The notes beneath the pieces were generated by a model. The model did no database searches, had not been told where the DNA came from, and saw nothing but the letters and a program-made list of their open reading frames with translations. This document shows positions 36,463-47,811 of a DNA stretch of 64,000 nucleotides, one piece after another. How positions within the stretch are numbered: the first letter of the stretch is position 1; every line of letters begins with the position of its first letter. Made by a program: the position numbers and the translations under genes. The stretch comes from Rhynochetos jubatus (taxonomy: Eukaryota; Chordata; Aves; Eurypygiformes; Rhynochetidae), in contig CM050665.1 of the NCBI GenBank assembly GCA_027574665.1, positions 248,001 through 312,000 of the forward strand, in the 5' to 3' direction.

Positions 36463-38938
36463 CCCTAAACCTAACCCTAACCCTAGAAGTTGCCGACCGT
36501 GGTTTCCGGCCACGGCCCCCCCTGGGTTCTGGCTAGGAAAGCTGGGGAAGGAGCCATGTCGGTGCAGTGTCGTGCTCCTCTTGGCAGGCCTTTGCAATCC
36601 CAATTATCCCTGGAGCTGTGGGCTTTCTGGTTCTCCAGACCCTAACCCTAACCCTAACCCTAGAAGTTGCCGACCGTGGTTTCCGGCCACGGCCCCCCCT
36701 GGGTTCTGGCTAGGAAAGCAGGGGAAGGAGCCATGTCTGTGCAGTGTCGTGCTCCTTTTGGCAGGCCTTTCAATCCCAATTATCCGTGGAGCTGTGGGCT
36801 TTCTGGTTCTCTGGACCCTAACCCTAACCCTAACCCTAGAATTTGCCGACCGTGGATTCCGGCCACGGCCCCCCCTGGGTTCTGGCTAGGAAAGCAGGGG
36901 AAGGAGCCATGTCTGTGCAGTGTCGTGCTCCTCTTGGCAGGCCTTTGCAATCCCAATTATCCCTGGAGCTGTGGGCTTTCTGGTTCTCCGGACCCTAACC
37001 CTAACCCTAACCCTAGAAGTTGCCGACCGCGGTTTCTGGGCATGGCCCCCCCTGGGTTCTGGCTAGGAAAGCTGGGGAAGGAGCCATGTCTGTGCAGTGT
37101 CGTGCTCCTCTTGGCAGGCCTTTGCAATCCCAATTATCCCTGGAGCTGTGGGCTTTCTGGTTCTCCGGACCCTAACCCTAACCCTAACCCTAGAAGTTGC
37201 CGACCGCGGTTTCCGGCCACGGCCCCCCCTGGGTTCTGGCTAGGAAAGCAGGGGAAGGAGCCATGTCTGTGCAGTGTCGTGCTCCTCTTGGCAGGCCTTT
37301 GCAATCCCAATTATCCCTGGAGCTGTGGGCTTTCTGGTTCTCCGGACCCTAACCCTAACCCTAACCCTAGAAGTTGCCGACCGCGGTTTCCGGCCACGGC
37401 CCCCCCGGGTTTCTGGCTAGGAAAGCTGGGGAAGGAGCCATGTCGGTGCAGTGTCGTGCTCCTCTTGGCAGGCCTTTGCAATCCCAATTATCCCTGGAGC
37501 TGTGGGCTTTCTGGTTCTCCGGACCCTAACCCTAACCCTAACCCTAGAAGTTGCCGACCGCGGTTTCCGGCCACGGCCCCCCCCGGATTCTGGCTAGGAA
37601 AGCTGGGGAAGGAGCCATGTCTGTGCAGTGTCGTGCTCCTCTTGGCAGGCCTTTGCAATCCCAATTATCCCTGGAGCTGTGGGCTTTCTGGTTCTCCGGA
37701 CCCTAACCCTAACCCTAACCCTAGAAGTTGCCGACCGTGGATTCCGGCCACGGCCCCCCCTGGGTTCTGGCTAGGAAAGCTGGGGAAGGAGCCATGTCTG
37801 TGCAGTGTCGTGCTCCTCTTGGCAGGCCTTTGCAATCCCAATTATCCCTGGAGCTGTGGGCTTTCTGGTTCTCCGGACCCTAACCCTAACCCTAACCCTA
37901 GAAGTTGCCGACCGCGGTTTCTGGGCATGGCCCCCCCTGGGTTCTGGCTAGGAAAGCTGGGGAAGGAGCCATGTCGGTGCAGTGTCGTGCTCCTCTTGGC
38001 AGGCCTTTGCAATCCCAATTATCCCTGGAGCTGTGGGCTTTCTGGTTCTCCGGACCCTAACCCTAACCCTAACCCTAGAAGTTGCCGACCGCGGTTTCCG
38101 GCCACGGCCCCCCCTGGGTTCTGGCTAGGAAAGCAGGGGAAGGAGCCATGTCGGTGCAGTGTCGTGCTCCTCTTGGCAGGCCTTTGCAATCCCAATTATC
38201 CCTGGAGCTGTGGGCTTTCTGGTTCTCCGGACCCTAACCCTAACCCTAACCCTAGAAGTTGCCGACCGCGGTTTCCGGCCACGGCCCCCCCTGGGTTCTG
38301 GCTAGGAAAGCTGGGGAAGGAGCCATGTCTGTGCAGTGTTGTGCTCCTCTTGGCAGGCCTTTGCAATCCCAATTATCCCTGGAGCTGTGGGCTTTCTGGT
38401 TCTCCGGACCCTAACCCTAACCCTAACCCTAGAAGTTGCCGACCGCGGTTTCCGGCCACGGCCCCCCCTGGGTTCTGGCTAGGAAAGCTGGGGAAGGAGC
38501 CATGTCGGTGCAGTGTCGTGCTCCTCTTGGCAGGCCTTTGCAATCCCAATTATCCCTGGAGCTGTGGGCTTTCTGGTTCTCCGGACCCTAACCATAACCC
38601 TAACCCTAGAAGTTGCCGACCGCGGTTTCCGGCCACGGCCCCCCCTGGGTTCTGGCTAGGAAAGCAGGGGAAGGAGCCATGTCTGTGCAGTGTCGTGCTC
38701 CTTTTGGCAGGCCTTTCAATCCCAATTATCCGTGGAGCTGTGGGCTTTCTGGTTCTCTGGACCCTAACCCTAACCCTAACCCTAGAATTTGCCGACCGTG
38801 GATTCCGGCCACGGCCCCCCCTGGGTTCTGGCTAGGAAAGCAGGGGAAGGAGCCATGTCTGTGCAGTGTCGTGCTCCTCTTGGCAGGCCTTTGCAATCCC
38901 AATTATCCCTGGAGCTGTGGGCTTTCTGGTTCTCCGGA
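36463..38938 (+). repeat. 2.48-kb block, copy 2 of a 3,897-bp-spaced repeat
   Basis: Matches 32,566-35,041 including the CCATAACC core near 38,587. After this point copy 1 continues with a 183-bp unit while copy 2 continues with a 177-bp unit. A further abbreviated relative begins near 39,115. Confidence 0.85.
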
Positions 38939-41061
38939 CCCTAACCCTAACCCTAACCCTAGAAGTTGCCGACCGCGGTTTCTGGGCATGGCCCCCCCTG
39001 GGTTCTGGCTAGGAAAGCTGGGGAAGGAGCCATGTCGGTGCAGTGTCGTGCTCCTCTTGGCAGGCCTTTGCAATCCCAATTATCCCTGGAGCTGTGGGCT
39101 TTCTGGTTCTCCAGACCCTAACCCTAACCCTAACCCTAGAAGTTGCCGACCGTGGTTTCCGGCCACGGCCCCCCCTGGGTTCTGGCTAGGAAAGCAGGGG
39201 AAGGAGCCATGTCTGTGCAGTGTCGTGCTCCTTTTGGCAGGCCTTTCAATCCCAATTATCCGTGGAGCTGTGGGCTTTCTGGTTCTCTGGACCCTAACCC
39301 TAACCCTAACCGTAGAATTTGCCGACCGTGGATTCCGGCCACGGCCCCCCCTGGGTTCTGGCTAGGAAAGCAGGGGAAGGAGCCATGTCTGTGCAGTGTC
39401 GTGCTCCTCTTGGCAGGCCTTTGCAATCCCAATTATCCCTGGAGCTGTGGGCTTTCTGGTTCTCCGGACCCTAACCCTAACCCTAACCCTAGAAGTTGCC
39501 GACCGCGGTTTCTGGGCATGGCCCCCCCTGGGTTCTGGCTAGGAAAGCTGGGGAAGGAGCCATGTCTGTGCAGTGTCGTGCTCCTCTTGGCAGGCCTTTG
39601 CAATCCCAATTATCCCTGGAGCTGTGGGCTTTCTGGTTCTCCGGACCCTAACCCTAACCCTAACCCTAGAAGTTGCCGACCGCGGTTTCCGGCCACGGCC
39701 CCCCCTGGGTTCTGGCTAGGAAAGCAGGGGAAGGAGCCATGTCTGTGCAGTGTCGTGCTCCTCTTGGCAGGCCTTTGCAATCCCAATTATCCCTGGAGCT
39801 GTGGGCTTTCTGGTTCTCCGGACCCTAACCCTAACCCTAACCCTAGAAGTTGCCGACCGCGGTTTCCGGCCACGGCCCCCCCGGGTTTCTGGCTAGGAAA
39901 GCAGGGGAAGGAGCCATGTCTGTGCAGTGTCGTGCTCCTCTTGGCAGGCCTTTGCAATCCCAATTATCCCTGGAGCTGTGGGCTTTCTGGTTCTCTGGAC
40001 CCTAACCCTAACCCTAACCCTAGAAGTTGCCGACCGCGGTTTCCGGCCACGGCCCCCCCCGGGTTCTGGCTAGGAAAGCTGGGGAAGGAGCCATGTCTGT
40101 GCAGTGTCGTGCTCCTCTTGGCAGGCCTTTGCAATCCCAATTATCCCTGGAGCTGTGGGCTTTCTGGTTCTCCGGACCCTAACCCTAACCCTAACCCTAG
40201 AAGTTGCCGACCGCGGTTTCTGGCCACGGCCCCCCCTGGGTTCTGGCTAGGAAAGCTGGGGAAGGAGCCATGTCGGTGCAGTGTCGTGCTCCTCTTGGCA
40301 GGCCTTTGCAATCCCAATTATCCCTGGAGCTGTGGGCTTTCTGGTTCTCCGGACCCTAACCCTAACCCTAACCCTAGAAGTTGCCGACCGCGGTTTCCGG
40401 CCACGGCCCCCCCGGGGTTCTGGCTAGGAAAGCTGGGGAAGGAGCCATGTCTGTGCAGTGTCGTGCTCCTCTTGGCAGGCCTTTGCAATCCCAATTATCC
40501 CTGGAGCTGTGGGCTTTCTGGTTCTCCGGACCCTAACCCTAACCCTAACCCTAGAAGTTGCCGACCGTGGATTCCGGCCACGGCCCCCCCTGGGTTCTGG
40601 CTAGGAAAGCTGGGGAAGGAGCCATGTCGGTGCAGTGTCGTGCTCCTCTTGGCAGGCCTTTGCAATCCCAATTATCCCTGGAGCTGTGGGCTTTCTGGTT
40701 CTCCGGACCCTAACCCTAACCCTAACCCTAGAAGTTGCCGACCGCGGTTTCCGGCCACGGCCCCCCCTGGGTTCTGGCTAGGAAAGCAGGGGAAGGAGCC
40801 ATGTCGGTGCAGTGTCGTGCTCCTCTTGGCAGGCCTTTGCAATCCCAATTATCCCTGGAGCTGTGGGCTTTCTGGTTCTCCGGACCCTAACCCTAACCCT
40901 AACCCTAGAAGTTGCCGACCGCGGTTTCCGGCCACGGCCCCCCCTGGGTTCTGGCTAGGAAAGCTGGGGAAGGAGCCATGTCTGTGCAGTGTTGTGCTCC
41001 TCTTGGCAGGCCTTTGCAATCCCAATTATCCCTGGAGCTGTGGGCTTTCTGGTTCTCCGGA

Positions 41062-43014
41062 CCCTAACCCTAACCCTAACCCTAGAAGTTGCCGACCGCG
41101 GTTTCCGGCCACGGCCCCCCCTGGGTTCTGGCTAGGAAAGCTGGGGAAGGAGCCATGTCGGTGCAGTGTCGTGCTCCTCTTGGCAGGCCTTTGCAATCCC
41201 AATTATCCCTGGAGCTGTGGGCTTTCTGGTTCTCCGGACCCTAACCATAACCCTAACCCTAGAAGTTGCCGACCGCGGTTTCCGGCCACGGCCCCCCCCG
41301 GGTTTTGGCTAGGAAAGCAGGGGAAGTAGCCATATCTGTGCAGTGTCGTGCTCCTCTTGGCAGGCCTTTGCAATCCCAATTATCCCTGGAGCTGTGGGCT
41401 TTCTGGTTCTCCGGACCCTAACCCTAACCCTAACCCTAGAAGTTGCCGACCGCGGTTTCTGGCCACAGCCCCCCCTGGGTTCTGGCTAGGAAACCGGGGG
41501 AAGGAGCCATGTCTGTGCAGTGTCGTGCTCCTCTTGGCAGGCCTTTGCAATCCCAATTATCCGTGGAGCTGTGGGCTTTCTGGTTCTCCGGACCCTAACC
41601 CTAACCCTAACCCTAGAAGTTGCCGACCGCGGTTTCTGGCCACAGCCCCCCCTGGGTTCTGGCTAGGAAACCGGGGGAAGGAGCCATGTCTGTGCAGTGT
41701 CGTGCTCCTCTTGGCAGGCCTTTGCAATCCCAATTATCCCTGGAGCTGTGGGCTTTCTGGTTCTCCGGACCCTAACCCTAACCCTAACCCTAGAAGTTGC
41801 CGACCGCGGTTTCCGGCCACGGCCCCCCCTGGGTTCTGGCTAGGAAAGCTGGGGAAGGAGCCATGTCTGTGCAGTGTCGTGCTCCTCTTGGCAGGCCTTT
41901 GCAATCCCAATTATCCCTGGAGCTGTGGGCTTTCTGGTTCTCCGGACCCTAACCCTAACCCTAACCCTAGAAGTTGCTGACCGCGGTTTCCGGCCACGGC
42001 CCCCCCGGGGTTCTGGCTAGGAAAGCAGGGGAAGGAGCCATGTCTGTGCAGTGTTGTGCTCCTCTTGGCAGGCCTTTGCAATCCCAATTATCCCTGGAGC
42101 TGTGGGCTTTCTGGTTCTCCGGACCCTAACCCTAACCCTAACCCTAACCCTAGAAGTTGCCGACCGCGGTTTCCGGCCACGGCCCCCCCTGGGTTCTGGC
42201 TAGGAGAGCAGGGGAAGGAGCCATGTCGGTGCAGTGTCGTGCTCCTCTTGGCAGGCCTTTGCAATCCCAATTATCCCTGGAGCTGTGGGCTTTCTGGTTC
42301 TCCGGACCCTAACCCTAACCCTAACCCTAGAAGTTGCCGACCGCGGTTTCCGGCCACGGCCCCCCCTGGGTTCTGGTTAGGAAAGCAGGGGAAGGAGCCA
42401 TGTCTGTGCAGTGTTGTGCTCCTCTTGGCAGGCCTTTGCAATCCCAATTATCCCTGGAGCTGTGGGCTTTCTGGTTCTCCGGACCCTAACCCTAACCCTA
42501 ACCCTAGAAGTTGCCGACCGCGGTTTCCGGCCACGGCCCCCCCTGGGTTCTGGCTAGGAAAGCAGGGGAAGGAGCCATGTCGGTGCAGTGTCGTGCTCCT
42601 CTTGGCAGGCCTTTGCAATCCCAATTATCCCTGGAGCTGTGGGCTTTCTGGTTCTCCGGACCCTAACCCTAACCCTAACCCTAGAAGTTGCCGACCGCGG
42701 TTTCCGGCCACGGCCCCCCCTGGGTTCTGGCTAGGAAAGCTGGGGAAGGAGCCATGTCTGTGCAGTGTTGTGCTCCTCTTGGCAGGCCTTTGCAATCCCA
42801 ATTATCCCTGGAGCTGTGGGCTTTCTGGTTCTCCGGACCCTAACCCTAACCCTAACCCTAGAAGTTGCCGACCGCGGTTTCCGGCCACGGCCCCCCCTGG
42901 GTTCTGGCTAGGAAAGCAGGGGAAGGAGCCATGTCTGTGCAGTGTCGTGCTCCTCTTGGCAGGCCTTTGCAATCCCAATTATCCCTGGAGCTGTGGGCTT
43001 TCTGGTTCTCCGGA
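41062..43014 (+). repeat. 1,953-bp eleven-mer, tandem copy 1
   Basis: Eleven monomers, one of them 183 bp (11 x 177 + 6). Markers: core CCCTAACCATAACC, then GGAAGTAGCCATATCTG at 41,327, two CCACAGCC/GGAAACCGGGGG units, a GTTGCTGACC unit, and the 183-bp unit at 42,124. Every marker recurs 1,953 bp later. Confidence 0.9.
42124..42153 (+). repeat. Extended telomeric core (183-bp monomer 4)
   Basis: Haplotype B, with GGAGAGCAGG in the following spacer. Belongs to the 1,953-bp eleven-mer. Confidence 0.95.
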
Positions 43015-44967
43015 CCCTAACCCTAACCCTAACCCTAGAAGTTGCCGACCGCGGTTTCCGGCCACGGCCCCCCCTGGGTTCTGGCTAGGAAAGCTGGGGA
43101 AGGAGCCATGTCGGTGCAGTGTCGTGCTCCTCTTGGCAGGCCTTTGCAATCCCAATTATCCCTGGAGCTGTGGGCTTTCTGGTTCTCCGGACCCTAACCA
43201 TAACCCTAACCCTAGAAGTTGCCGACCGCGGTTTCCGGCCACGGCCCCCCCCGGGTTTTGGCTAGGAAAGCAGGGGAAGTAGCCATATCTGTGCAGTGTC
43301 GTGCTCCTCTTGGCAGGCCTTTGCAATCCCAATTATCCCTGGAGCTGTGGGCTTTCTGGTTCTCCGGACCCTAACCCTAACCCTAACCCTAGAAGTTGCC
43401 GACCGCGGTTTCTGGCCACAGCCCCCCCTGGGTTCTGGCTAGGAAACCGGGGGAAGGAGCCATGTCTGTGCAGTGTCGTGCTCCTCTTGGCAGGCCTTTG
43501 CAATCCCAATTATCCCTGGAGCTGTGGGCTTTCTGGTTCTCCGGACCCTAACCCTAACCCTAACCCTAGAAGTTGCCGACCGCGGTTTCTGGCCACAGCC
43601 CCCCCTGGGTTCTGGCTAGGAAACCGGGGGAAGGAGCCATGTCTGTGCAGTGTCGTGCTCCTCTTGGCAGGCCTTTGCAATCCCAATTATCCCTGGAGCT
43701 GTGGGCTTTCTGGTTCTCCGGACCCTAACCCTAACCCTAACCCTAGAAGTTGCCGACCGCGGTTTCCGGCCATGGCCCCCCCTGGGTTCTGGCTAGGAAA
43801 GCTGGGGAAGGAGCCATGTCTGTGCAGTGTCGTGCTCCTCTTGGCAGGCCTTTGCAATCCCAATTATCCCTGGAGCTGTGGGCTTTCTGGTTCTCCGGAC
43901 CCTAACCCTAACCCTAACCCTAGAAGTTGCTGACCGCGGTTTCCGGCCACGGCCCCCCCGGGGTTCTGGCTAGGAAAGCAGGGGAAGGAGCCATGTCTGT
44001 GCAGTGTTGTGCTCCTCTTGGCAGGCCTTTGCAATCCCAATTATCCCTGGAGCTGTGGGCTTTCTGGTTCTCCGGACCCTAACCCTAACCCTAACCCTAA
44101 CCCTAGAAGTTGCCGACCGCGGTTTCCGGCCACGGCCCCCCCTGGGTTCTGGCTAGGAGAGCAGGGGAAGGAGCCATGTCGGTGCAGTGTCGTGCTCCTC
44201 TTGGCAGGCCTTTGCAATCCCAATTATCCCTGGAGCTGTGGGCTTTCTGGTTCTCCGGACCCTAACCCTAACCCTAACCCTAGAAGTTGCCGACCGCGGT
44301 TTCCGGCCACGGCCCCCCCTGGGTTCTGGTTAGGAAAGCAGGGGAAGGAGCCATGTCTGTGCAGTGTTGTGCTCCTCTTGGCAGGCCTTTGCAATCCCAA
44401 TTATCCCTGGAGCTGTGGGCTTTCTGGTTCTCCGGACCCTAACCCTAACCCTAACCCTAGAAGTTGCCGACCGCGGTTTCCGGCCACGGCCCCCCCTGGG
44501 TTCTGGCTAGGAAAGCAGGGGAAGGAGCCATGTCGGTGCAGTGTCGTGCTCCTCTTGGCAGGCCTTTGCAATCCCAATTATCCCTGGAGCTGTGGGCTTT
44601 CTGGTTCTCCGGACCCTAACCCTAACCCTAACCCTAGAAGTTGCCGACCGCGGTTTCCGGCCACGGCCCCCCCTGGGTTCTGGCTAGGAAAGCTGGGGAA
44701 GGAGCCATGTCTGTGCAGTGTTGTGCTCCTCTTGGCAGGCCTTTGCAATCCCAATTATCCCTGGAGCTGTGGGCTTTCTGGTTCTCCGGACCCTAACCCT
44801 AACCCTAACCCTAGAAGTTGCCGACCGCGGTTTCCGGCCACGGCCCCCCCTGGGTTCTGGCTAGGAAAGCAGGGGAAGGAGCCATGTCTGTGCAGTGTCG
44901 TGCTCCTCTTGGCAGGCCTTTGCAATCCCAATTATCCCTGGAGCTGTGGGCTTTCTGGTTCTCCGGA
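43015..44967 (+). repeat. 1,953-bp eleven-mer, tandem copy 2
   Basis: Abuts copy 1 exactly. I see only a few differences, such as ATCCCTGGAG for ATCCGTGGAG near 43,524 and GGCCATGG for GGCCACGG near 43,772. This is among the most similar large block pairs in the window and probably among the youngest. Confidence 0.9.
44077..44106 (+). repeat. Extended telomeric core (183-bp monomer 5)
   Basis: Haplotype B, the +1,953-bp counterpart of the core at 42,124. Confidence 0.95.
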
Positions 44968-46212
44968 CCCTAACCCTAACCCTAACCCTAGAAGTTGCCG
45001 ACCGCGGTTTCTGGCCACAGCCCCCCCTGGGTTCTGGCTAGGAAACCGGGGGAAGGAGCCATGTCGGTGCAGTGTCGTGCTCCTCTTGGCAGGCCTTTGC
45101 AATCCCAATTATCCCTGGAGCTGTGGGCTTTCTGGTTCTCCGGACCCTAACCCTAACCCTAACCCTAGAATTTGCCGACCACGGTTTCCGGCCACGGCCC
45201 CCCCTGGGTTCTGGCTAGGAAAGCTGGGGAAGGAGCCATGTCTGTGCAGTGTCGTGCTCCTCTTGGCAGGCCTTTGCAATCCCAATTATCCCTGGAGCTG
45301 TGGGCTTTCTGGTTCTCCGGACCATAACCCTAACCCTAACCCTAGAAGTTGCTGACCGCGGTTTCCGGCCATGGCCCCCCCGGGGTTCTGGCTAGGAAAG
45401 CAGGGGAAGGAGCCATGTCGGTGCAGTGTCGTGCTCCTCTTGGCAGGCCTTTGCAATCCCAATTATCCCTGGAGCTGTGGGCTTTCTGGTTCTCCGGACC
45501 CTAACCCTAACCCTAACCCTAGAAGTTGCCGACCGTGGTTTCCGTCCACGGCCCCCCCCGGGTTCTGGCTAGGAAAGCAGGGGAAGGAGCCATGTCTGTG
45601 CAGTGTCGTGCTCCTCTTGGCAGGCCTTTGCAATCCCAATCATCCCTGGAGCTGTGGGCTATCTGGTTCTCCGGACCCTAACCCTAACCCTAACCCTAAC
45701 CCTAGAAGTTGCCGACCGCGGTTTCTGGCCACGGCCCCCCCTGGGTTCTGGCTAGGAAAGCTGGGGAAGGAGCCATGTCTGTGCAGTGTCGTGCTCCTCT
45801 TGGCAGGCCTTTGCAATCCCAATTATCCCTGGAGCTGTGGGCTTTCTGGTTCTCCGGACCCTAACCCTAACCCTAACCCTAGAAGTTGCTGACCGTGGAT
45901 TCCGGCCACGGCCCCCCCTGGGTTCTGGCTAGGAAAGCAGGGGAAGGAGCCATATCTGTGCAGTGTTGTGCTCCTCTTGGCAGGCCTTTGCAATCCCAAT
46001 TATCCCTGGAGCTGTGGGCTTTCTGGTTCTCTGGACCCTAACCCTAACCCTAACCCTAGAAGTTGCCGACCGCGGTTTCCGGCCACGGCCCCCCCGGGTT
46101 TCTGGCTAGGAAAGCAGGGGAAGGAGCCATGTCTGTGCAGTGTCGTGCTCCTCTTGGCAGGCCTTTGCAATCCCAATTATCCCTGGAGCTGTGGGCTTTC
46201 TGGTTCTCCGGA
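44791..46212 (+). repeat. 1.42-kb block, copy 1 of a 3,021-bp-spaced repeat
   Basis: Eight monomers, one of 183 bp. Order markers: CCACAGCC/AAACCGGGGG, AGAATTTGCCGACCACGG, a core preceded by GGACCATAACC, TTTCCGTCCACGG, the ATCATCCC/CTATCTGG unit, the 183-bp core at 45,676, and CCATATCTGTGCA. All recur at +3,021. Confidence 0.87.
45676..45705 (+). repeat. Extended telomeric core (183-bp monomer 6)
   Basis: Haplotype A (CTATCTGG), with ATCATCCC upstream. Part of the 3,021-bp-spaced block. Confidence 0.95.
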
Positions 46213-46389
46213 CCCTAACCCTAACCCTAACCCTAGAAGTTGCCGACCGCGGTTTCCGGCCACGGCCCCCCCTGGGTTCTGGCTAGGAAAGCAGGGGAAG
46301 GAGCCATGTCGGTGCAGTGTCGTGCTCCTCTTGGCAGGCCTTTGCAATCCCAATTATCCCTGGAGCTGTGGGCTTTCTGGTTCTCCGGA

Positions 46390-46419
46390 CCCTAACCCTA
46401 ACCCTAACCCTAACCCTAG
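46390..46419 (+). repeat. Extended telomeric core (183-bp monomer 7)
   Basis: Haplotype B, in an otherwise standard monomer. It lies just outside the 3,021-bp-spaced block. Confidence 0.95.
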
Positions 46420-47811
46420 AAGTTGCCGACCGCGGTTTCCGGCCACGGCCCCCCCTGGGTTCTGGCTAGGAAAGCTGGGGAAGGAGCCATGTCTGTGCAG
46501 TGTCGTGCTCCTCTTGGCAGGCCTTTGCAATCCCAATTATCCCTGGAGCTGTGGGCTTTCTGGTTCTCCGGACCCTAACCCTAACCCTAACCCTAGAAGT
46601 TGCCGACCGCGGTTTCCGGCCACGGCCCCCCCTGGGTTCTGGCTAGGAAAGCTGGGGAAGGAGCCATGTCTGTGCAGTGTCGTGCTCCTCTTGGCAGGCC
46701 TTTGCAATCCCAATTATCCCTGGAGCTGTGGGCTTTCTGGTTCTCCGGACCCTAACCCTAACCCTAACCCTAGAAGTTGCTGACCGCGGTTTCCGGCCAC
46801 GGCCCCCCCGGGGTTCTGGCTAGGAAAGCAGGGGAAGGAGCCATGTCGGTGCAGTGTCGTGCTCCTCTTGGCAGGCCTTTGCAATCCCAATTATCCCTGG
46901 AGCTGTGGGCTTTCTGGTTCTCCGGACCCTAACCCTAACCCTAACCCTAGAAGTTGCCGACCGCGGTTTCCGGCCACGGCCCCCCCTGGGTTCTGGCTAG
47001 GAAAGCTGGGGAAGGAGCCATGTCTGTGCAGTGTTGTGCTCCTCTTGGCAGGCCTTTGCAATCCCAATTATCCCTGGAGCTGTGGGCTTTCTGGTTCTCC
47101 GGACCCTAACCCTAACCCTAACCCTAGAAGTTGCCGACCGCGGTTTCCGGCCACGGCCCCCCCTGGGTTCTGGCTAGGAAAGCAGGGGAAGGAGCCATGT
47201 CTGTGCAGTGTCGTGCTCCTCTTGGCAGGCCTTTGCAATCCCAATTATCCCTGGAGCTGTGGGCTTTCTGGTTCTCCGGACCCTAACCATAACCCTAACC
47301 CTAGAAGTTGCCGACCGCGGTTTCCGGCCACGGCCCCCCCCGGGTTCTGGCTAGGAAAGCAGGGGAAGTAGCCATATCTGTGCAGTGTCGTGCTCCTCTT
47401 GGCAGGCCTTTGCAATCCCAATTATCCCTGGAGCTGTGGGCTTTCTGGTTCTCCGGACCCTAACCCTAACCCTAACCCTAGAAGTTGCCGACCGCGGTTT
47501 CCGGCCACGGCCCCCTCTGCGTTCTGGCTAGGAAAGCTGGGGAAGGAGCCATGTCTGTGCAGTGTTGTGCTCCTCTTGGCAGGCCTTTGCAATCCCAATT
47601 ATCCCTGGAGCTGTGGGCTTTCTGGTTCTCCGGACCCTAACCCTAACCCTAACCCTAGAAGTTGCCGACCGTGGTTTCCGGCCACGGCCCCCCCTGGGTT
47701 CTGGCTAGGAAAGCTGGGGAAGGAGCCATGTCGGTGCAGTGTTGTGCTCCTCTTGGCAGGCCTTTGCAATCCCAATTATCCCTGGAGCTGTGGGCTTTCT
47801 GGTTCTCCGGA

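Larger units (their letters stand above)
4600..39400 (+). repeat. Domain II: array with G-deleted 176-bp haplotype and long higher-order repeats
   Basis: This stretch holds all 18 monomers in which CCTTTGCAATCCC has become CCTTTCAATCCC, at about 4,731, 6,323, 7,384, 11,808, 15,348, 17,293, 21,546, 25,084, 26,676, 28,091, 30,213, 31,990, 32,873, 34,820, 35,710, 36,770, 38,717 and 39,246. Most also carry CTCCTTTTGG and ATCCGTGGAG, and are followed by a GTGGATTCCGG monomer, so they form one inherited haplotype. CTGGGCATGG monomers are also common here and rare elsewhere. Spacings are whole multiples of the unit minus one base per deletion. Confidence 0.85.
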
